A model generated the notes under the pieces. That model was not told the DNA's origin. It saw nothing but the letters and a program-made list of their open reading frames with translations, and made no database searches. DNA of 64,000 nucleotides. It comes from an uncultured Legionellales bacterium. Lineage in GTDB: Bacteria > Pseudomonadota > Gammaproteobacteria > UBA1113. The stretch's first letter is position 1. Every line of letters begins with the position of its first letter. A program made the translations under genes and the position numbers. This document shows, piece after piece, positions 1 through 9,732 of the stretch. The stretch spans positions 1 through 64,000 of the forward strand of contig CAMFJL010000002.1 in NCBI GenBank assembly GCA_945957175.1. The letters run 5' to 3'.

Positions 1-889
1 GAAACAATTCTTCCAGACGATTCGCGCGGTTACGCAAACTGGTAACAAGAATGCCTTGTTCGCTGAGTAATTGAAAGATCTGATTCATATCTTGTTCGCG
101 AGAAACCTCAACCGTCAGAGTGCTAGGGTCGGCTAAGTGGCTGACATAACCTGTCAGTAATGGTGCCTCACTTAAGGGCTTGGCTAAATCTAAGAGAAAC
201 GTTTGTGTATGTAATTTGCCTAGCAAACTTTTCATTTGTTCATTGGCAATGATCCGGCCTTGATCAATGATGGTAATATTGCGACACAAACTTTCAGCTT
301 CTTCAAGATAATGCGTTGTTAAAATAACAGTAACACCTTGTTGATTAATATCACTGATAAAGTCCCATAATAATCGCCGTAATTCTATATCAACGCCCGC
401 TGTGGGTTCATCTAGGATTAGCAAACGTGGTTCATGAATCAACGCTCTTGCAATCAGTAAGCGTCGTTTCATACCACCGGATAACAGTCTTACACGTTCA
501 TGACGCTTGTCCCATAAACCTAATTTATTTAAATAATATTCAATGCGAGCTAATGCTACTTTTTTCTTAACACCGTAGTATCCAGCTTGATAGGTTAAAA
601 CTTGTGTTATTGTTTCAAAAATATTGAAATTAAACTCTTGAGGCACGAGTCCTATACATTGTTTAGCTGCGGCTAAATCTGTATCTAAATCATGGCCAAA
701 TACATTAACTGTACCACTGGTTTTATTCACCAGCGATGTAATAATACCAATTGTTGTTGATTTTCCAGCACCATTGGGGCCTAATAGTGCAAAAAAGTCA
801 CCTTCTTCAACAGATAAACTAATGTTTTTTAGAGCTTGTACACCGTTATCATACGTTTTAACAAGATTTTCGATGGTTAATGCTTTCAT
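1..889 (-). CDS. ABC transporter ATP-binding protein, YadG-like (3' end outside window)
   Basis: This is the ATPase subunit of an ABC-2 type exporter and should couple ATP hydrolysis to a membrane permease at the inner membrane. About 296 codons are visible and the frame stays open at the window edge, so only the last few residues are missing if it matches YadG-like proteins of about 300 aa. Visible motifs are Walker A GPNGAGKST near residue 38, a Q-loop region, the signature LSGGMKRR, Walker B LLILDEPTAGVD and the switch His in LTTHYLEEAE. The ATG at 889-887 overlaps the stop of the upstream channel gene by 4 bp (ATGA), which indicates translational coupling. The partner permease would lie beyond the left edge. 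The substrate cannot be deduced. Confidence 0.92.
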   Translation of the reverse strand, partial: MKALTIENLVKTYDNGVQALKNISLSVEEGDFFALLGPNGAGKSTTIGIITSLVNKTSGTVNVFGHDLDTDLAAAKQCIGLVPQEFNFNIFETITQVLTYQAGYYGVKKKVALARIEYYLNKLGLWDKRHERVRLLSGGMKRRLLIARALIHEPRLLILDEPTAGVDIELRRLLWDFISDINQQGVTVILTTHYLEEAESLCRNITIIDQGRIIANEQMKSLLGKLHTQTFLLDLAKPLSEAPLLTGYVSHLADPSTLTVEVSREQDMNQIFQLLSEQGILVTSLRNRANRLEELF

Positions 890-3800
890 GAAGGTACACC
901 TTTTGTCGGTTCCAATAAATTGGGAAAATGCTTAATATTGATGTCTTGTTGTTGATACGGTGTACGAATATGATGCGTTTTAAACGCTTCAAGTAATGAA
1001 AATAAAACTTCCGAACGAATTTCTGTACGCGTCCGTCCCAGCTGCATATTAATGAAGTAGCGTATCTCAAATTCGAGCAAGGCATCATCCATATTCATCA
1101 AATAAATTTGAGGCGGTGGGTCGCCCAGTACAGCAGGTATTTGTTGCAACACTGACAAAATGACCGCACGAACATGGTTAGCGTCATCCTCACGCACCAC
1201 TTTGAGTGCAATGACGGTACGAATAATCGTATCTGCATAGGTCCAATTGGTGAAAGGTTTTTCAAAGGTTTCCGAGTTTGGGACCAAGACTTGCATATGA
1301 TCAGAGGTCTTGAGCGTCATGGCCCGCATACCCATATGCGTAACCTCGCCTTCAAAATTGCCAATAGTCACCATATCGCCCGTCTTCACTGGTCGCTCAA
1401 ATAGCAGTAATAAGCCACTTGCATAATTCTTTATAATATCACGCAGCCCTAAGCCTACACCCGCGGCAAAACCTGCTAATACATAAGAAACACCACTTAA
1501 ATCAACACCAATGATTTTAAGCGCTAAAAAAATACTACAAATGAATATGATATATTGTGTTAGCGTAGCCAAGCTATTGCGAACGCCTATATCACGTTGC
1601 TTGGCATAAAGCCAACGAAATGCAAACTCTCGTGACCACTTGGTTATCCAGCTTACAACCACACCTGCAATAATGAGTGACAGCAAATTTTCAACAGTCA
1701 ATGAAAGACCTTTCGTATCAATCAGATGCATATGCATCAATTCAACAAGTTTTCCGTAAGCGAACGAATCTTTATCCCAACCATATAGCCAAAATAATAC
1801 CGTGCCTGCTGCAATCAGCAAGCATAAACGCATGAGCTTATCTATAGGTTTTAAAAATGCTTGACGCCATAACCAACCATGTTGAAACTGACTAACTAAA
1901 AGATCGGAGACCCATTCAATGATATCTTTTAAAAAACCACGCACAATAATATAACCAATCATAACCAGCAGCAATAGTCCTTCATATTTACTAAGCGTCC
2001 AAGCGAGATCGACATAACCAAGCAAACCAACAAATGCCGTTGATAATACGATAAGTGGCACCAATAAAGCTAATAATTGAATGGCTTTATGTAAATAAGA
2101 TTTTTTATCTACGATATAGGGTGAAAGTAACATAGGCATCACCCGCCAATTTTTTAGTAATACGAGGGATGTTACCAATAGGAATAGCATAAAAAAGCGG
2201 TTAAAAAAGTCAGTCACTTCATAACCAATGGGTAACTGATGTGCAAGCACTGTCAGCATGCTAAGCGCACCACCTATCATAAGCGCCCAATACAAATCAC
2301 GATATAATCTCACATCGGCACCAACTAACGTGTCGACATTTTCAAGCAGAATAATTTTAGCAAGGCCTAGTGCAAACTTAAAAATAAACCAAACCAATAA
2401 CAAATAAAGCAATGGCGAAAAGGTCGTTAATGACAGATCCATGAACCAAAATGCAATGGCAACACTTAACAAAATATAAATGCTGGACATATTACGCTTG
2501 CATAATTGCAGCATCACATATCTGCTTTTATCACGCAATTGCTCGCTGCTCATCTTGCAAGCACGAAGCACACAGCCCAATCCATGACGTGCTCGCAACC
2601 ATAACCATAACCAGATAAGCTCAGCAGCGATTAGTAAACAAACCAGTGCTAATGACATTTTACTTGCGGCAACAATCACTTGATCTTTAAGCGCTACACC
2701 TGCCTTCATAGCAAGCCCAGGCATTGTCATTACCTGTTCCGTCAGTTCTTGCCAAGCAATAAAATTAAACCCTGGTAAGCTTTGTCTTCTAGCAAGTGAT
2801 TTATTAAGCGTCCTCTGAATGACCTGTTGTCTATTTGCTACTTTTTGTTGCAGCGCTATAATTGAATTCAAATTATTTTGGTACGCATTAATAAGCTTCT
2901 GTAACGCTAATATATTTAGAGCGTACGATTGATTTTTATTGTTTGTATTTTTATTTTTTTCGATGAATAAACGTTTTTGAAGTATTTCTAGCTTTTGTGT
3001 AATCAGGCTCTTTAGGCTATCTAACTCATTCATAATGCCATTGCCATCATTTAATCTATTTTTTAAAATTTGTACTTTAGGATCCATAGGCAATGGCTCA
3101 AACATTTCATTCACATTTAATTTTAACTTGAGTAAGACGCCATCTAGTTTAAGTAAATTACTCTGCTCTTGTACTTCTAATATTTGAAGTTCTAGTGCTG
3201 AACGAACATCGTTACCATTGAGAGTATCTTTATTAATTGCCGCCATTTGCTTGTTCAAAGCTTGTAACCGCGCTAGCCACAGACCTTGCTGACGTTGTAG
3301 GTTTTTTTCAACCATCTGAATTTTTTCATCTTTGATTTGCTTTTGGCGCATTTGATAAATATTATAGAGCTGATCCCGCCAAGTGCTGAGTATGGTATAA
3401 CGCTGTTTGGCTAAATCTTGGCTTGTTGCCAGCGCCTGAACCAAGCGATTTTGCCATTTGAGAATGTCTTTTTGTGTGCTAAGTTCGCTTTGCATACTCG
3501 CAATTTTTGCTTTCACAGCTTCCGTCTTCCCTGCTGCTAAGGTTACTGTCTGTAATTGATTTTCAAGATTATTAATGCGGGTATTAACAGTATCCGCGAC
3601 TTGTTCAGCTTCCGCTTTTGTCAAATTGGCACTCTCTAAATTTGAATTAGCTAATGCTACTTCTAAATCAGCAAGATTAAGTGTTTGACGATTGACAGTG
3701 CCCGCAATGGGTTGATTCATAACGTTGGTTTTTTCTTTTTTAAGCCGTAACACCGCATCGGTATTTTCGTTATTTCTGTCTTGCACAAGTTGATATTGTT

Positions 3801-3981
3801 GTTTAAGCGCTGTCAGTGTATTTTGTGCAAATATCGAATTTGCCGTTGTTATGGCTAATGGCTCATCCGCAAGGATTTGCGCGCTGGCTGTATGCCATAG
3901 GAACAATCCTATGAAAACGAACATCCACCCCAAGCAACACGTATGACTAACTCGCTGCATAAGGCACACTGTCAAAATCAT
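886..3981 (-). CDS. mscK: MscK-type large mechanosensitive channel (MscS family)
   Basis: A 1031-aa inner-membrane channel of the MscS superfamily, expected to open under membrane tension and release solutes during osmotic downshock. Residues about 1-35 form a signal peptide ending near HTASAQ. Residues about 36-430 are periplasmic and helical, rich in Gln, Asn and Leu. Many hydrophobic segments follow from about 440. The C-terminal part, from about residue 820, has the MscS pore-helix pattern GVGLGLRDIIKNYASG and the beta-domain pattern VKTGDMVTIGNFEGEV. The length is close to E. coli MscK (about 1120 aa) and far above MscS (286 aa). A second ATG eight codons in (MQRVSH) is an alternative start. 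The gene overlaps the upstream permease by 35 bp if the first ATG is used, and the downstream ABC gene by 4 bp, so the three form one operon. Confidence 0.88.
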   Translation of the reverse strand: MILTVCLMQRVSHTCCLGWMFVFIGLFLWHTASAQILADEPLAITTANSIFAQNTLTALKQQYQLVQDRNNENTDAVLRLKKEKTNVMNQPIAGTVNRQTLNLADLEVALANSNLESANLTKAEAEQVADTVNTRINNLENQLQTVTLAAGKTEAVKAKIASMQSELSTQKDILKWQNRLVQALATSQDLAKQRYTILSTWRDQLYNIYQMRQKQIKDEKIQMVEKNLQRQQGLWLARLQALNKQMAAINKDTLNGNDVRSALELQILEVQEQSNLLKLDGVLLKLKLNVNEMFEPLPMDPKVQILKNRLNDGNGIMNELDSLKSLITQKLEILQKRLFIEKNKNTNNKNQSYALNILALQKLINAYQNNLNSIIALQQKVANRQQVIQRTLNKSLARRQSLPGFNFIAWQELTEQVMTMPGLAMKAGVALKDQVIVAASKMSLALVCLLIAAELIWLWLWLRARHGLGCVLRACKMSSEQLRDKSRYVMLQLCKRNMSSIYILLSVAIAFWFMDLSLTTFSPLLYLLLVWFIFKFALGLAKIILLENVDTLVGADVRLYRDLYWALMIGGALSMLTVLAHQLPIGYEVTDFFNRFFMLFLLVTSLVLLKNWRVMPMLLSPYIVDKKSYLHKAIQLLALLVPLIVLSTAFVGLLGYVDLAWTLSKYEGLLLLVMIGYIIVRGFLKDIIEWVSDLLVSQFQHGWLWRQAFLKPIDKLMRLCLLIAAGTVLFWLYGWDKDSFAYGKLVELMHMHLIDTKGLSLTVENLLSLIIAGVVVSWITKWSREFAFRWLYAKQRDIGVRNSLATLTQYIIFICSIFLALKIIGVDLSGVSYVLAGFAAGVGLGLRDIIKNYASGLLLLFERPVKTGDMVTIGNFEGEVTHMGMRAMTLKTSDHMQVLVPNSETFEKPFTNWTYADTIIRTVIALKVVREDDANHVRAVILSVLQQIPAVLGDPPPQIYLMNMDDALLEFEIRYFINMQLGRTRTEIRSEVLFSLLEAFKTHHIRTPYQQQDINIKHFPNLLEPTKGVPS

Positions 3982-5269
3982 AATAGCGTCTTAAGCCATA
4001 TAGCGCGAGAAGTCCTGGAATACCTATCATGAATGAGCACAGATAAAAATCAAACCAGCCATATTGCGCGGCAATAAAACCACCAAGAGGACCAATAAAA
4101 ACACGACCTATTGCGCTTGCTGCGGAAAGTAATGCAAATTGAGCTGCGGTATAATTAGGATGACAAAGTCCCATTAATAATGCAAGAAAAGCAGCGGTGC
4201 CCATACCTGACGCAAGTTGCTCTATAAAAACCACCGCTGCCATTAAAGCAAATTGATGTCCTACCCATGCTAATAAGGCAAATAAAAGATTTGTGATAAT
4301 TTGAAAAATACCAAAATACCATAAGGCACGATAAAGGCCTAAACGTGGCATCAAGCCACCACCAATAAAAAGGCCTAGCAGGGTCGCACCCATACCAAAA
4401 ATTTTAAAAACCATACCCACTTGACTTTGAGTAAACTCAAGACCACGTAACAAGAACGTAGTCGTCATTGATAAAGCCATCGCATCGCTTAATTTATACA
4501 AGATGATGCATAGAAGTAATAAACCCAGTGGAAAGCGAGCCAATAAATCTTTGAGCGGTGCAACGAATGCCATACATACCGTTTGCGGCGAATGCGCGCG
4601 CACAATGAGTTTGGGTCCACATAGCGAGGCTATCACCCCCACCAACATAAAACCGGCCATTAGGCGATAAGTTGCTGCCCAACCGAGATGATCCGCTATC
4701 AGCATAGCCAAGCCACCAGAAACCAACATTGCAATACGATAACCTGTCACCGCATAACTTGCACCCAAACCACGCTCTTCGGGTTTTAACAAGTCAGTTC
4801 GATAGGCATCAATTGCAATATCTTGTGTTGCTGAAAAGAATGCCACGAGAAAACCAAGGATCACTAAAGGTAGTGGTGAGGTTACGGGATTACCCAAAGA
4901 CATGAGCAGAAGCCCGAGTATTAATAATACTTGAAACGTTATAATCCAGCCCCGACGTCTATCGAGCCAAGGGAGATTGAAACGATCTAAAAGGGGGGCC
5001 CATAGAAATTTATAAACGTAGGGCTGACCAATAAGGGCTAAAAAACCGATGGTAACAAGATCAACATGACTGAGTGTAAACCAAGCTTGTAAGGCAGTGC
5101 TGCATAAGGCAATTGGCAATCCTGATGCAAAACCTTGAAGAAATACAGCAACGAGACGCGCATTAAACCAAAAATCTTTCCCGCCTGAAGGCAGGCTTTC
5201 TGGCAATAAAGGATTAGGTGAAGAAGGCGTTATGGATACGTTCAATGCGTCATCCTCAGATCTTGTCAT
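3947..5269 (-). CDS. ampG: AmpG-like muropeptide permease (MFS)
   Basis: A 440-aa major facilitator family protein resembling AmpG, which brings anhydro-muropeptides from the periplasm into the cytoplasm during peptidoglycan recycling. The segment from residue 31 (FWFNARLVAVFLQGFASGLP) and the pattern GQPYVYKFLWAPLLDRF followed by LDRRRGWI are typical of this family. About 12 hydrophobic segments can be counted. It is first in a minus-strand run with mscK and the ABC ATPase, overlapping mscK. The first 30 residues are Ser/Pro-rich and non-hydrophobic, and the start codon lies just inside the border of a dispersed repeat, so the native start is uncertain. In a free-living relative AmpG also feeds beta-lactamase induction; nothing here shows that. 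Confidence 0.85.
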   Translation of the reverse strand: MTRSEDDALNVSITPSSPNPLLPESLPSGGKDFWFNARLVAVFLQGFASGLPIALCSTALQAWFTLSHVDLVTIGFLALIGQPYVYKFLWAPLLDRFNLPWLDRRRGWIITFQVLLILGLLLMSLGNPVTSPLPLVILGFLVAFFSATQDIAIDAYRTDLLKPEERGLGASYAVTGYRIAMLVSGGLAMLIADHLGWAATYRLMAGFMLVGVIASLCGPKLIVRAHSPQTVCMAFVAPLKDLLARFPLGLLLLCIILYKLSDAMALSMTTTFLLRGLEFTQSQVGMVFKIFGMGATLLGLFIGGGLMPRLGLYRALWYFGIFQIITNLLFALLAWVGHQFALMAAVVFIEQLASGMGTAAFLALLMGLCHPNYTAAQFALLSAASAIGRVFIGPLGGFIAAQYGWFDFYLCSFMIGIPGLLALYGLRRYYDFDSVPYAAS

Positions 5270-5345
5270 CGCTACGCGATGGTTTTATCACCCCTCATCC
5301 AACCTTCTCCCGCAAGGGGAGAAGGACATTTTTTGCACTGCAGTT
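5266..5345. repeat. Dispersed hairpin repeat, family A
   Basis: Contains the small hairpin ATCGC-TAC-GCGAT and the larger one CCTTCTCCC-gcaa-GGGGAGAAGG, joined by CCCCTCATCC. The same arrangement occurs near 7770-7840, 28650-28720 and 42220-42290. The homology continues to the right through a GCACTGCAG-like tail also seen at 42290-42305. It separates ampG from the FKBP gene and could act as an mRNA 3'-end structure. Confidence 0.8.
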
Positions 5346-5393
5346 AGCAGCACATTTTCTATGATCGCGGGTACAGAACAGGCAGGCAGATTC

Positions 5394-6161
5394 TTAAGAA
5401 GTAGCTGTATTATCAACGCTAATCAGCTGCACCTTGAAAATCAAAGTTTCGTTGGGACCAATCGCATCGCTTGCGCCCTGCTTGCCATAAGCAAGTTGTG
5501 GTGGAATATAAATCATCCACTCAGCACCAGGCTTCATCATCTTAAGCGCTTCTTGCCAACCAGGAATCACTTGCGATACTTTGAAAGAAGCCGGCTTACC
5601 ACGCTTATACGTGCTATCAAAGACGGTGCCATCAATAAAAGTACCTTCGTAATCGACCGTTACTGTGTCATTCGCAGCAGGTGGATTACCATTACCTGCT
5701 TGGATGACTTTATATTGTAAGCCATCGCTTAAGGTCTGTACGCCAGCCTGCGTTTTATTCTTAGCCAGAAAATCGGCGCCCGTTTTAGCATTTTGCTCAG
5801 CCATCTGTGCAAAAGTCTGCTGTTGTTTTGCCATAAAGGCCTTTTGATAGTCTTGCAAAGTTTGATCCATCTGTTGTTTGGTTAATCGTAAAGGGCTACC
5901 ACTCACAGCATCTTTGATGCCTTGTGCGAGCATATCAGGATTAATATCAAGCTGTTGAGCTTTGAGACTATTCCCCATATCGACCCCAATCGTATAGCTC
6001 AATTTATCTGTACTCGTCGTCGGCGTCGCTACACTGGCGGTTGTGCTTGTCGCTGCAGGTGTCGATGCAGGTGCATTTGCCGCAAAACTAAGACCAGGCA
6101 AGGATATAGCACCAGCAAGCAGCAGGCCTGATATCAGACGAGAGTTAAGTTGATTACGCAT
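5394..6161 (-). CDS. mip: FKBP-type peptidyl-prolyl cis-trans isomerase, Mip/FkpA class
   Basis: A 255-aa secreted prolyl isomerase expected to act in the periplasm or on the outer surface. An N-terminal signal peptide (hydrophobic LISGLLLAGAISLPGLSFA) is followed by a Thr/Ala/Ser-rich linker, a helical dimerisation region (about residues 50-145, with LSYTIGVDMGNSLK) and a C-terminal FKBP domain. The FKBP signature residues are visible in VDYEGTFIDGTVFDSTY, the VIPGWQEAL segment and IPPQLAYG. Length and domain order match Legionella Mip and E. coli FkpA. Mip contributes to infection in Legionella and Coxiella; a similar role here is inference. Repeats flank the gene on both sides, so it is probably transcribed alone. 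Confidence 0.92.
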   Translation of the reverse strand: MRNQLNSRLISGLLLAGAISLPGLSFAANAPASTPAATSTTASVATPTTSTDKLSYTIGVDMGNSLKAQQLDINPDMLAQGIKDAVSGSPLRLTKQQMDQTLQDYQKAFMAKQQQTFAQMAEQNAKTGADFLAKNKTQAGVQTLSDGLQYKVIQAGNGNPPAANDTVTVDYEGTFIDGTVFDSTYKRGKPASFKVSQVIPGWQEALKMMKPGAEWMIYIPPQLAYGKQGASDAIGPNETLIFKVQLISVDNTATS

Positions 6162-6189
6162 AGATATAATCCTTAAAAGCAGGTAAGCC

Positions 6190-6290
6190 GGTAGTATATA
6201 CCCAAGTTACTTCAAAATGCTAGTTTTTTGGTTTCGCTCATTACCGTAGCGACAGCCTACGGCCGCCCCTACATGAAGATTTGGAGGAGG
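6190..6290. repeat. Dispersed repeat, D end plus B core
   Basis: Begins with the recurrent end GTATATACCCAAG followed by ACTTCAAAATGC (6193-6220), then a sequence ending GGCCGCCCCTAC that is the reverse complement of the GTAGGGGCG core seen at 38403 and, weaker, at 44142. It lies between the divergent FKBP and sdaA genes. The remainder of 6162-6398 shows no other clear feature. Confidence 0.6.
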
Positions 6291-6398
6291 CGTTTAGGCA
6301 CAAGTTGCGAGGACAGGGCGTATCAGAACGAAACTTTAGTTATTACCAAAACTTTGCTATCATTGCTTAAAATTTAACCCTACATGGTACGCTTTACG

Positions 6399-7760
6399 AT
6401 GAGCATCAGTGTTTTTGATATGTTTTCCATTGGTATTGGACCTTCGAGCTCCCATACAGTAGGTCCCATGCGTGCAGCCTATGCTTTTGTACAACGACTT
6501 GCGGCGCAGGAAAAACTGCCGCAAATCACACGCTTACAAGCCGACGTTTATGGATCACTGGCATTAACTGGCAAAGGCCATGGCACCGATGTTGCCATCA
6601 TCAATGGCCTACAAGGGCAAACCCCAGAAAAAATTGCCCCAAACAATGCTCGTCCCATGATGGAACAAGTCTTTACGACCAACACATTATTACTTAATGG
6701 CACACATAGCATCCACTTTAATCCTAAAAATGATTTTTGTTTCCATCAGCAGCAAAGATTACCTCTTCACTCAAATGGCATGCAATTTCAGGCCTTTTCT
6801 GACAATACCTTAGTAGACTCTGAAGTTTATTACTCCATTGGGGGTGGCTTCATTATTACTGCTGAAGAAACAACAGAAGAATCATCCACACCAATCCCTT
6901 ATCCATTCACTTCTGCCAAAACATTATTAGATTTATGCCAACAGCAACAGTGCACGATTGCGGAGCTTATGTGGAAAAATGAACAAACCTGGTGCACCAA
7001 GACCGAGATTCAAAAAAAATTATTACATATTGCCAACACCATGTTGGCTTGTATTGATGCGGGTTGCCAGCATGAAGGCATTTTACCTGGCGGATTACAC
7101 GTTAAACGTCGTGCCCCCGCTCTTTATCAAAAACTCAAAAAACAAGCGCATAGCAATAGTCAGGTAAGCGCCATGAATTGGCTTAGTTGTTATGCTATTG
7201 CTGTTAATGAAGAAAATGCTGCAGGCGGGCGTGTTGTTACAGCACCTACCAATGGTGCTGCCGGTATCATTCCTGCCGTATTAAAATATTATATCGATGC
7301 GTGCGATAGCAATGAGCAAGGTATCTGTGATTACTTATTAACAGCAGGCGCCATTGGTATTTTATACAAACACGGTGCATCCATTTCTGCAGCAGAAGTT
7401 GGCTGCCAAGGTGAAGTCGGCGTGGCTTGCTCTATGGCTGCTGGTGCATTAACCGCTGTCTTGGGTGGCGATATTTTTCAAGTCGAAAATGCTGCCGAAG
7501 TTGGTATGGAGCATCATTTAGGCTTAACTTGTGATCCCATTGCAGGCTTGGTGCAAATCCCATGCATCGAGCGAAATGCGATGGGTGCTGTTCAAGCGGT
7601 TAATACTGCACAATTAGCGCTTTTAGAAAGTGGCGAGCATAAAGTCTCTCTCGACCAAGTTATTGCTACCATGTTGCAAACAGGCAAAGATATGCAAAAT
7701 CGCTATAAAGAAACGGCACAAGGTGGACTTGCCGTGAATGTCAATGTCCCTGAATGCTAA
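6399..7760 (+). CDS. sdaA: L-serine dehydratase, single-chain iron-sulfur type
   Basis: Deaminates L-serine to pyruvate and ammonia, linking amino-acid uptake to central carbon. The protein is 453 aa from the ATG at 6399; an ATG five codons upstream (6384) is possible, but the family begins [20 protein letters not shown], which fits the later start. It has both the N-terminal beta domain and the C-terminal alpha domain with [20 protein letters not shown], and the cysteines expected to hold a 4Fe-4S cluster (in [14 protein letters not shown] and GLTCDPIAG). Length matches E. coli SdaA (454 aa). It has no operon partner. Serine catabolism is a main carbon source in Legionella, which fits the suggested lifestyle. 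Confidence 0.95.
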   Translation: MSISVFDMFSIGIGPSSSHTVGPMRAAYAFVQRLAAQEKLPQITRLQADVYGSLALTGKGHGTDVAIINGLQGQTPEKIAPNNARPMMEQVFTTNTLLLNGTHSIHFNPKNDFCFHQQQRLPLHSNGMQFQAFSDNTLVDSEVYYSIGGGFIITAEETTEESSTPIPYPFTSAKTLLDLCQQQQCTIAELMWKNEQTWCTKTEIQKKLLHIANTMLACIDAGCQHEGILPGGLHVKRRAPALYQKLKKQAHSNSQVSAMNWLSCYAIAVNEENAAGGRVVTAPTNGAAGIIPAVLKYYIDACDSNEQGICDYLLTAGAIGILYKHGASISAAEVGCQGEVGVACSMAAGALTAVLGGDIFQVENAAEVGMEHHLGLTCDPIAGLVQIPCIERNAMGAVQAVNTAQLALLESGEHKVSLDQVIATMLQTGKDMQNRYKETAQGGLAVNVNVPEC

Positions 7761-7768
7761 AATAGTAT

Positions 7769-7912
7769 CCTTCTCCCTTGCGGGAGAAGGTGGCCGCTAG
7801 GCCGGATGAGGGGTAATCAAACCATCGCGTAGCGATGACAAAATCGGTACTTTCATTTCCGAAGAGGTATATACTCAAAATCTTTCAAAATGCATAGGCC
7901 CGAGTATATATG
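7769..7912. repeat. Composite dispersed repeat (A core with D-type end)
   Basis: Starts 8 bases after the sdaA stop with the A hairpin in reverse orientation, continues through GGATGAGGGGTA and the CCATCGCGTAGCGATG hairpin, and ends in a small palindromic unit (TATATACTC near 7867, GAGTATATA near 7901) enclosing CTTTCAAAATGC. It ends 2 bases before the fabG stop codon. It occupies the place where acpP would be expected downstream of fabG. Confidence 0.75.
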
Positions 7913-7914
7913 GC

Positions 7915-8664
7915 TTATGCCATATACATACCACCATTCACATGTATCGTTTGACCTGTCACATAGGCTGCCAAGGGCGACGCTAAAAAGGCAACCACGG
8001 CCGCAATTTCTTCAGGCGCAGCAACTCTCGCCATAGGAATTACCGTTTTTAAATGCTCACGTTGTGCTTCCGTCAACGCTTTAGTCATATCGGTATCCAC
8101 GAAACCAGGTGCAACCACATTCACTGTAATATTACGAGAAGCCACTTCTGCTGCAAGTGACTTTGAAAAACCGACTAATCCAGCTTTTGCTGCACAGTAA
8201 TTAGCTTGACCGGGATTACCAAGATGTGCGGAAACAGAACCTATATTAATAATACGTCCCCATCTGGCTTTAAGCATTGCGCGGATACATGTTTTCGCTA
8301 AATGAAAAGCAGGTGATAAATTGGTATTAATAATAGCATCCCATTCTTCATCTTTCATACGCATAAGCAAATTATCGCGTGTAATCGCTGCATTATTCAC
8401 TAAAATATCGGGCGCTTTACCAAATTTATTTTCGATTGTGGTAAGTAAATCAGGTAAATCCTGTGATGCCGTCACGTCTAAACAGTAACCTAATCCTTGA
8501 ATACCTTTTTCATTTAAATCCGCCTGAATACGTTCAGCACCACTTGAAGTCGTTGCTGTGCCCACAACAATAGCACCTTCATTAGCAAGGGCATGTAAAC
8601 AAGCCTGGCCAATACCACGGCTTGCACCGGTAACTAAAGCAATTTTATCAGTTAATACTTTCAT
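7915..8664 (-). CDS. fabG: 3-oxoacyl-[acyl-carrier-protein] reductase
   Basis: Reduces 3-ketoacyl-ACP with NADPH in the elongation cycle of type II fatty acid synthesis. This 249-aa short-chain dehydrogenase has the cofactor motif TGASRGIG (residues 12-19), NNAA near 90 and the catalytic set S143, Y156, K160 with the usual spacing. The C-terminal GQTIHVNGGMYM is typical of FabG. It lies 16 bp downstream of fabD in the same operon. In most gammaproteobacteria acpP follows directly; here the gene ends at a repeat. Confidence 0.97.
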   Translation of the reverse strand: MKVLTDKIALVTGASRGIGQACLHALANEGAIVVGTATTSSGAERIQADLNEKGIQGLGYCLDVTASQDLPDLLTTIENKFGKAPDILVNNAAITRDNLLMRMKDEEWDAIINTNLSPAFHLAKTCIRAMLKARWGRIINIGSVSAHLGNPGQANYCAAKAGLVGFSKSLAAEVASRNITVNVVAPGFVDTDMTKALTEAQREHLKTVIPMARVAAPEEIAAVVAFLASPLAAYVTGQTIHVNGGMYMA

Positions 8665-8680
8665 AGAGATTCCTTTATGT

Positions 8681-9634
8681 TTAAACTGGTGTTGTTTCTA
8701 AGGCAGTCATTGCATCCGCAAATACATCTGGCGCTTCACTGATATAACTCACCAAGTCTAAATCAAAGCGTTTAGTCAGTCCAGCTAATACTTTACCCGG
8801 ACCACACTCCAATAATTGCGTAACATCAAGATTCGCCAACTTAGAAATAGTATCAACCCAGCGCACTGATTCTGATAATTGTTGTGTAAGTGCAAACTTA
8901 ATGCCTTCAATACTATGCTCTACTTTGGCATGAATATTATGCAAAATGGCTGTATGTGGTAATTGCATGGGCAATGTCGCTAGCGCTGCTGCTAATTTTT
9001 CCGCGGCTGGTTTCATTAATGGCGAGTGAGACGGCACACTCACAGGCAATACTTTAGCCAACCGCGCACCTTTTTCCTTAGCCAGTGAAACCGCCCGTGA
9101 AACAGCTGTGGCATGCCCTGAAATCACAACTTGACCCGGCGCATTATAATTTGCGGCAACAACAACCTCACCTTGAGATGCTTGTGCACAAATCGCCACG
9201 ACATCTTGATCACTAAGCCCCACAATCGCAGCCATGGCACCGGTCCCTTCAGGTACAGCAGCCTGCATGAGTTGCCCACGCAAAGCCACAATACGAACCC
9301 CATCGGCCAAGGTCAAGCTATCTGCACAGACTAATGCCGAATATTCGCCTAAGCTATGCCCTGCAAAATAATATGGTCTTATTGCTGTTTTTGAGCACCA
9401 TAAACGCCATAGTGCAACACTGCTTGCAAGCAATGCAGGCTGCGTGTATTCCGTTTGATTAAGTTTATCGTCAGAATTTTCTTGAATCAACGTCCATAAA
9501 TCATAGCCTAAAGCATCATTTGCTTCTTGAAAGGTGTGACGCACAATGGATTCTGTTTGATAATGCTTTGCAAGCATGCCTTGTGATTGTGAACCTTGAC
9601 CTGGAAAAATAAAAGCAAGTGATGTTTGTTGCAT
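8681..9634 (-). CDS. fabD: Malonyl-CoA:ACP transacylase
   Basis: Transfers malonyl from CoA to acyl carrier protein, supplying extender units to FabH and the elongating synthases. The 317-aa sequence shows the N-terminal FPGQGSQ, the nucleophile motif GHSLG (S94) and the catalytic His in VPSHSPLM (H203). Length is standard (E. coli 309 aa). Transcription follows fabH after about 100 bp that contain a short dispersed repeat, and continues into fabG. Confidence 0.97.
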   Translation of the reverse strand: MQQTSLAFIFPGQGSQSQGMLAKHYQTESIVRHTFQEANDALGYDLWTLIQENSDDKLNQTEYTQPALLASSVALWRLWCSKTAIRPYYFAGHSLGEYSALVCADSLTLADGVRIVALRGQLMQAAVPEGTGAMAAIVGLSDQDVVAICAQASQGEVVVAANYNAPGQVVISGHATAVSRAVSLAKEKGARLAKVLPVSVPSHSPLMKPAAEKLAAALATLPMQLPHTAILHNIHAKVEHSIEGIKFALTQQLSESVRWVDTISKLANLDVTQLLECGPGKVLAGLTKRFDLDLVSYISEAPDVFADAMTALETTPV

Positions 9635-9701
9635 GGTAAATCCTTCATGTTATAAGGCATATGTACTTGTTAAGGAAAGGTATTTTATCAGCAATGTTGC
9701 C

Positions 9702-9731
9702 GATTAAAAGACAACGAGTATGTTGGGTATA
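9702..9731. repeat. Short dispersed repeat end (D type)
   Basis: The string AAAGACAACGAGTATG followed by TTGGGTATAC matches the right-hand ends of the MITE-like elements elsewhere (for example 13019 and 37697). It lies one base beyond the fabH stop codon at 9733. Confidence 0.5.
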
Positions 9732-9732
9732 C

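Noticed and set aside
5232..5720. 162-codon plus-strand frame over the ampG/FKBP junction
   Set aside because: It crosses a hairpin repeat and runs antisense to the FKBP domain; no recognisable protein.
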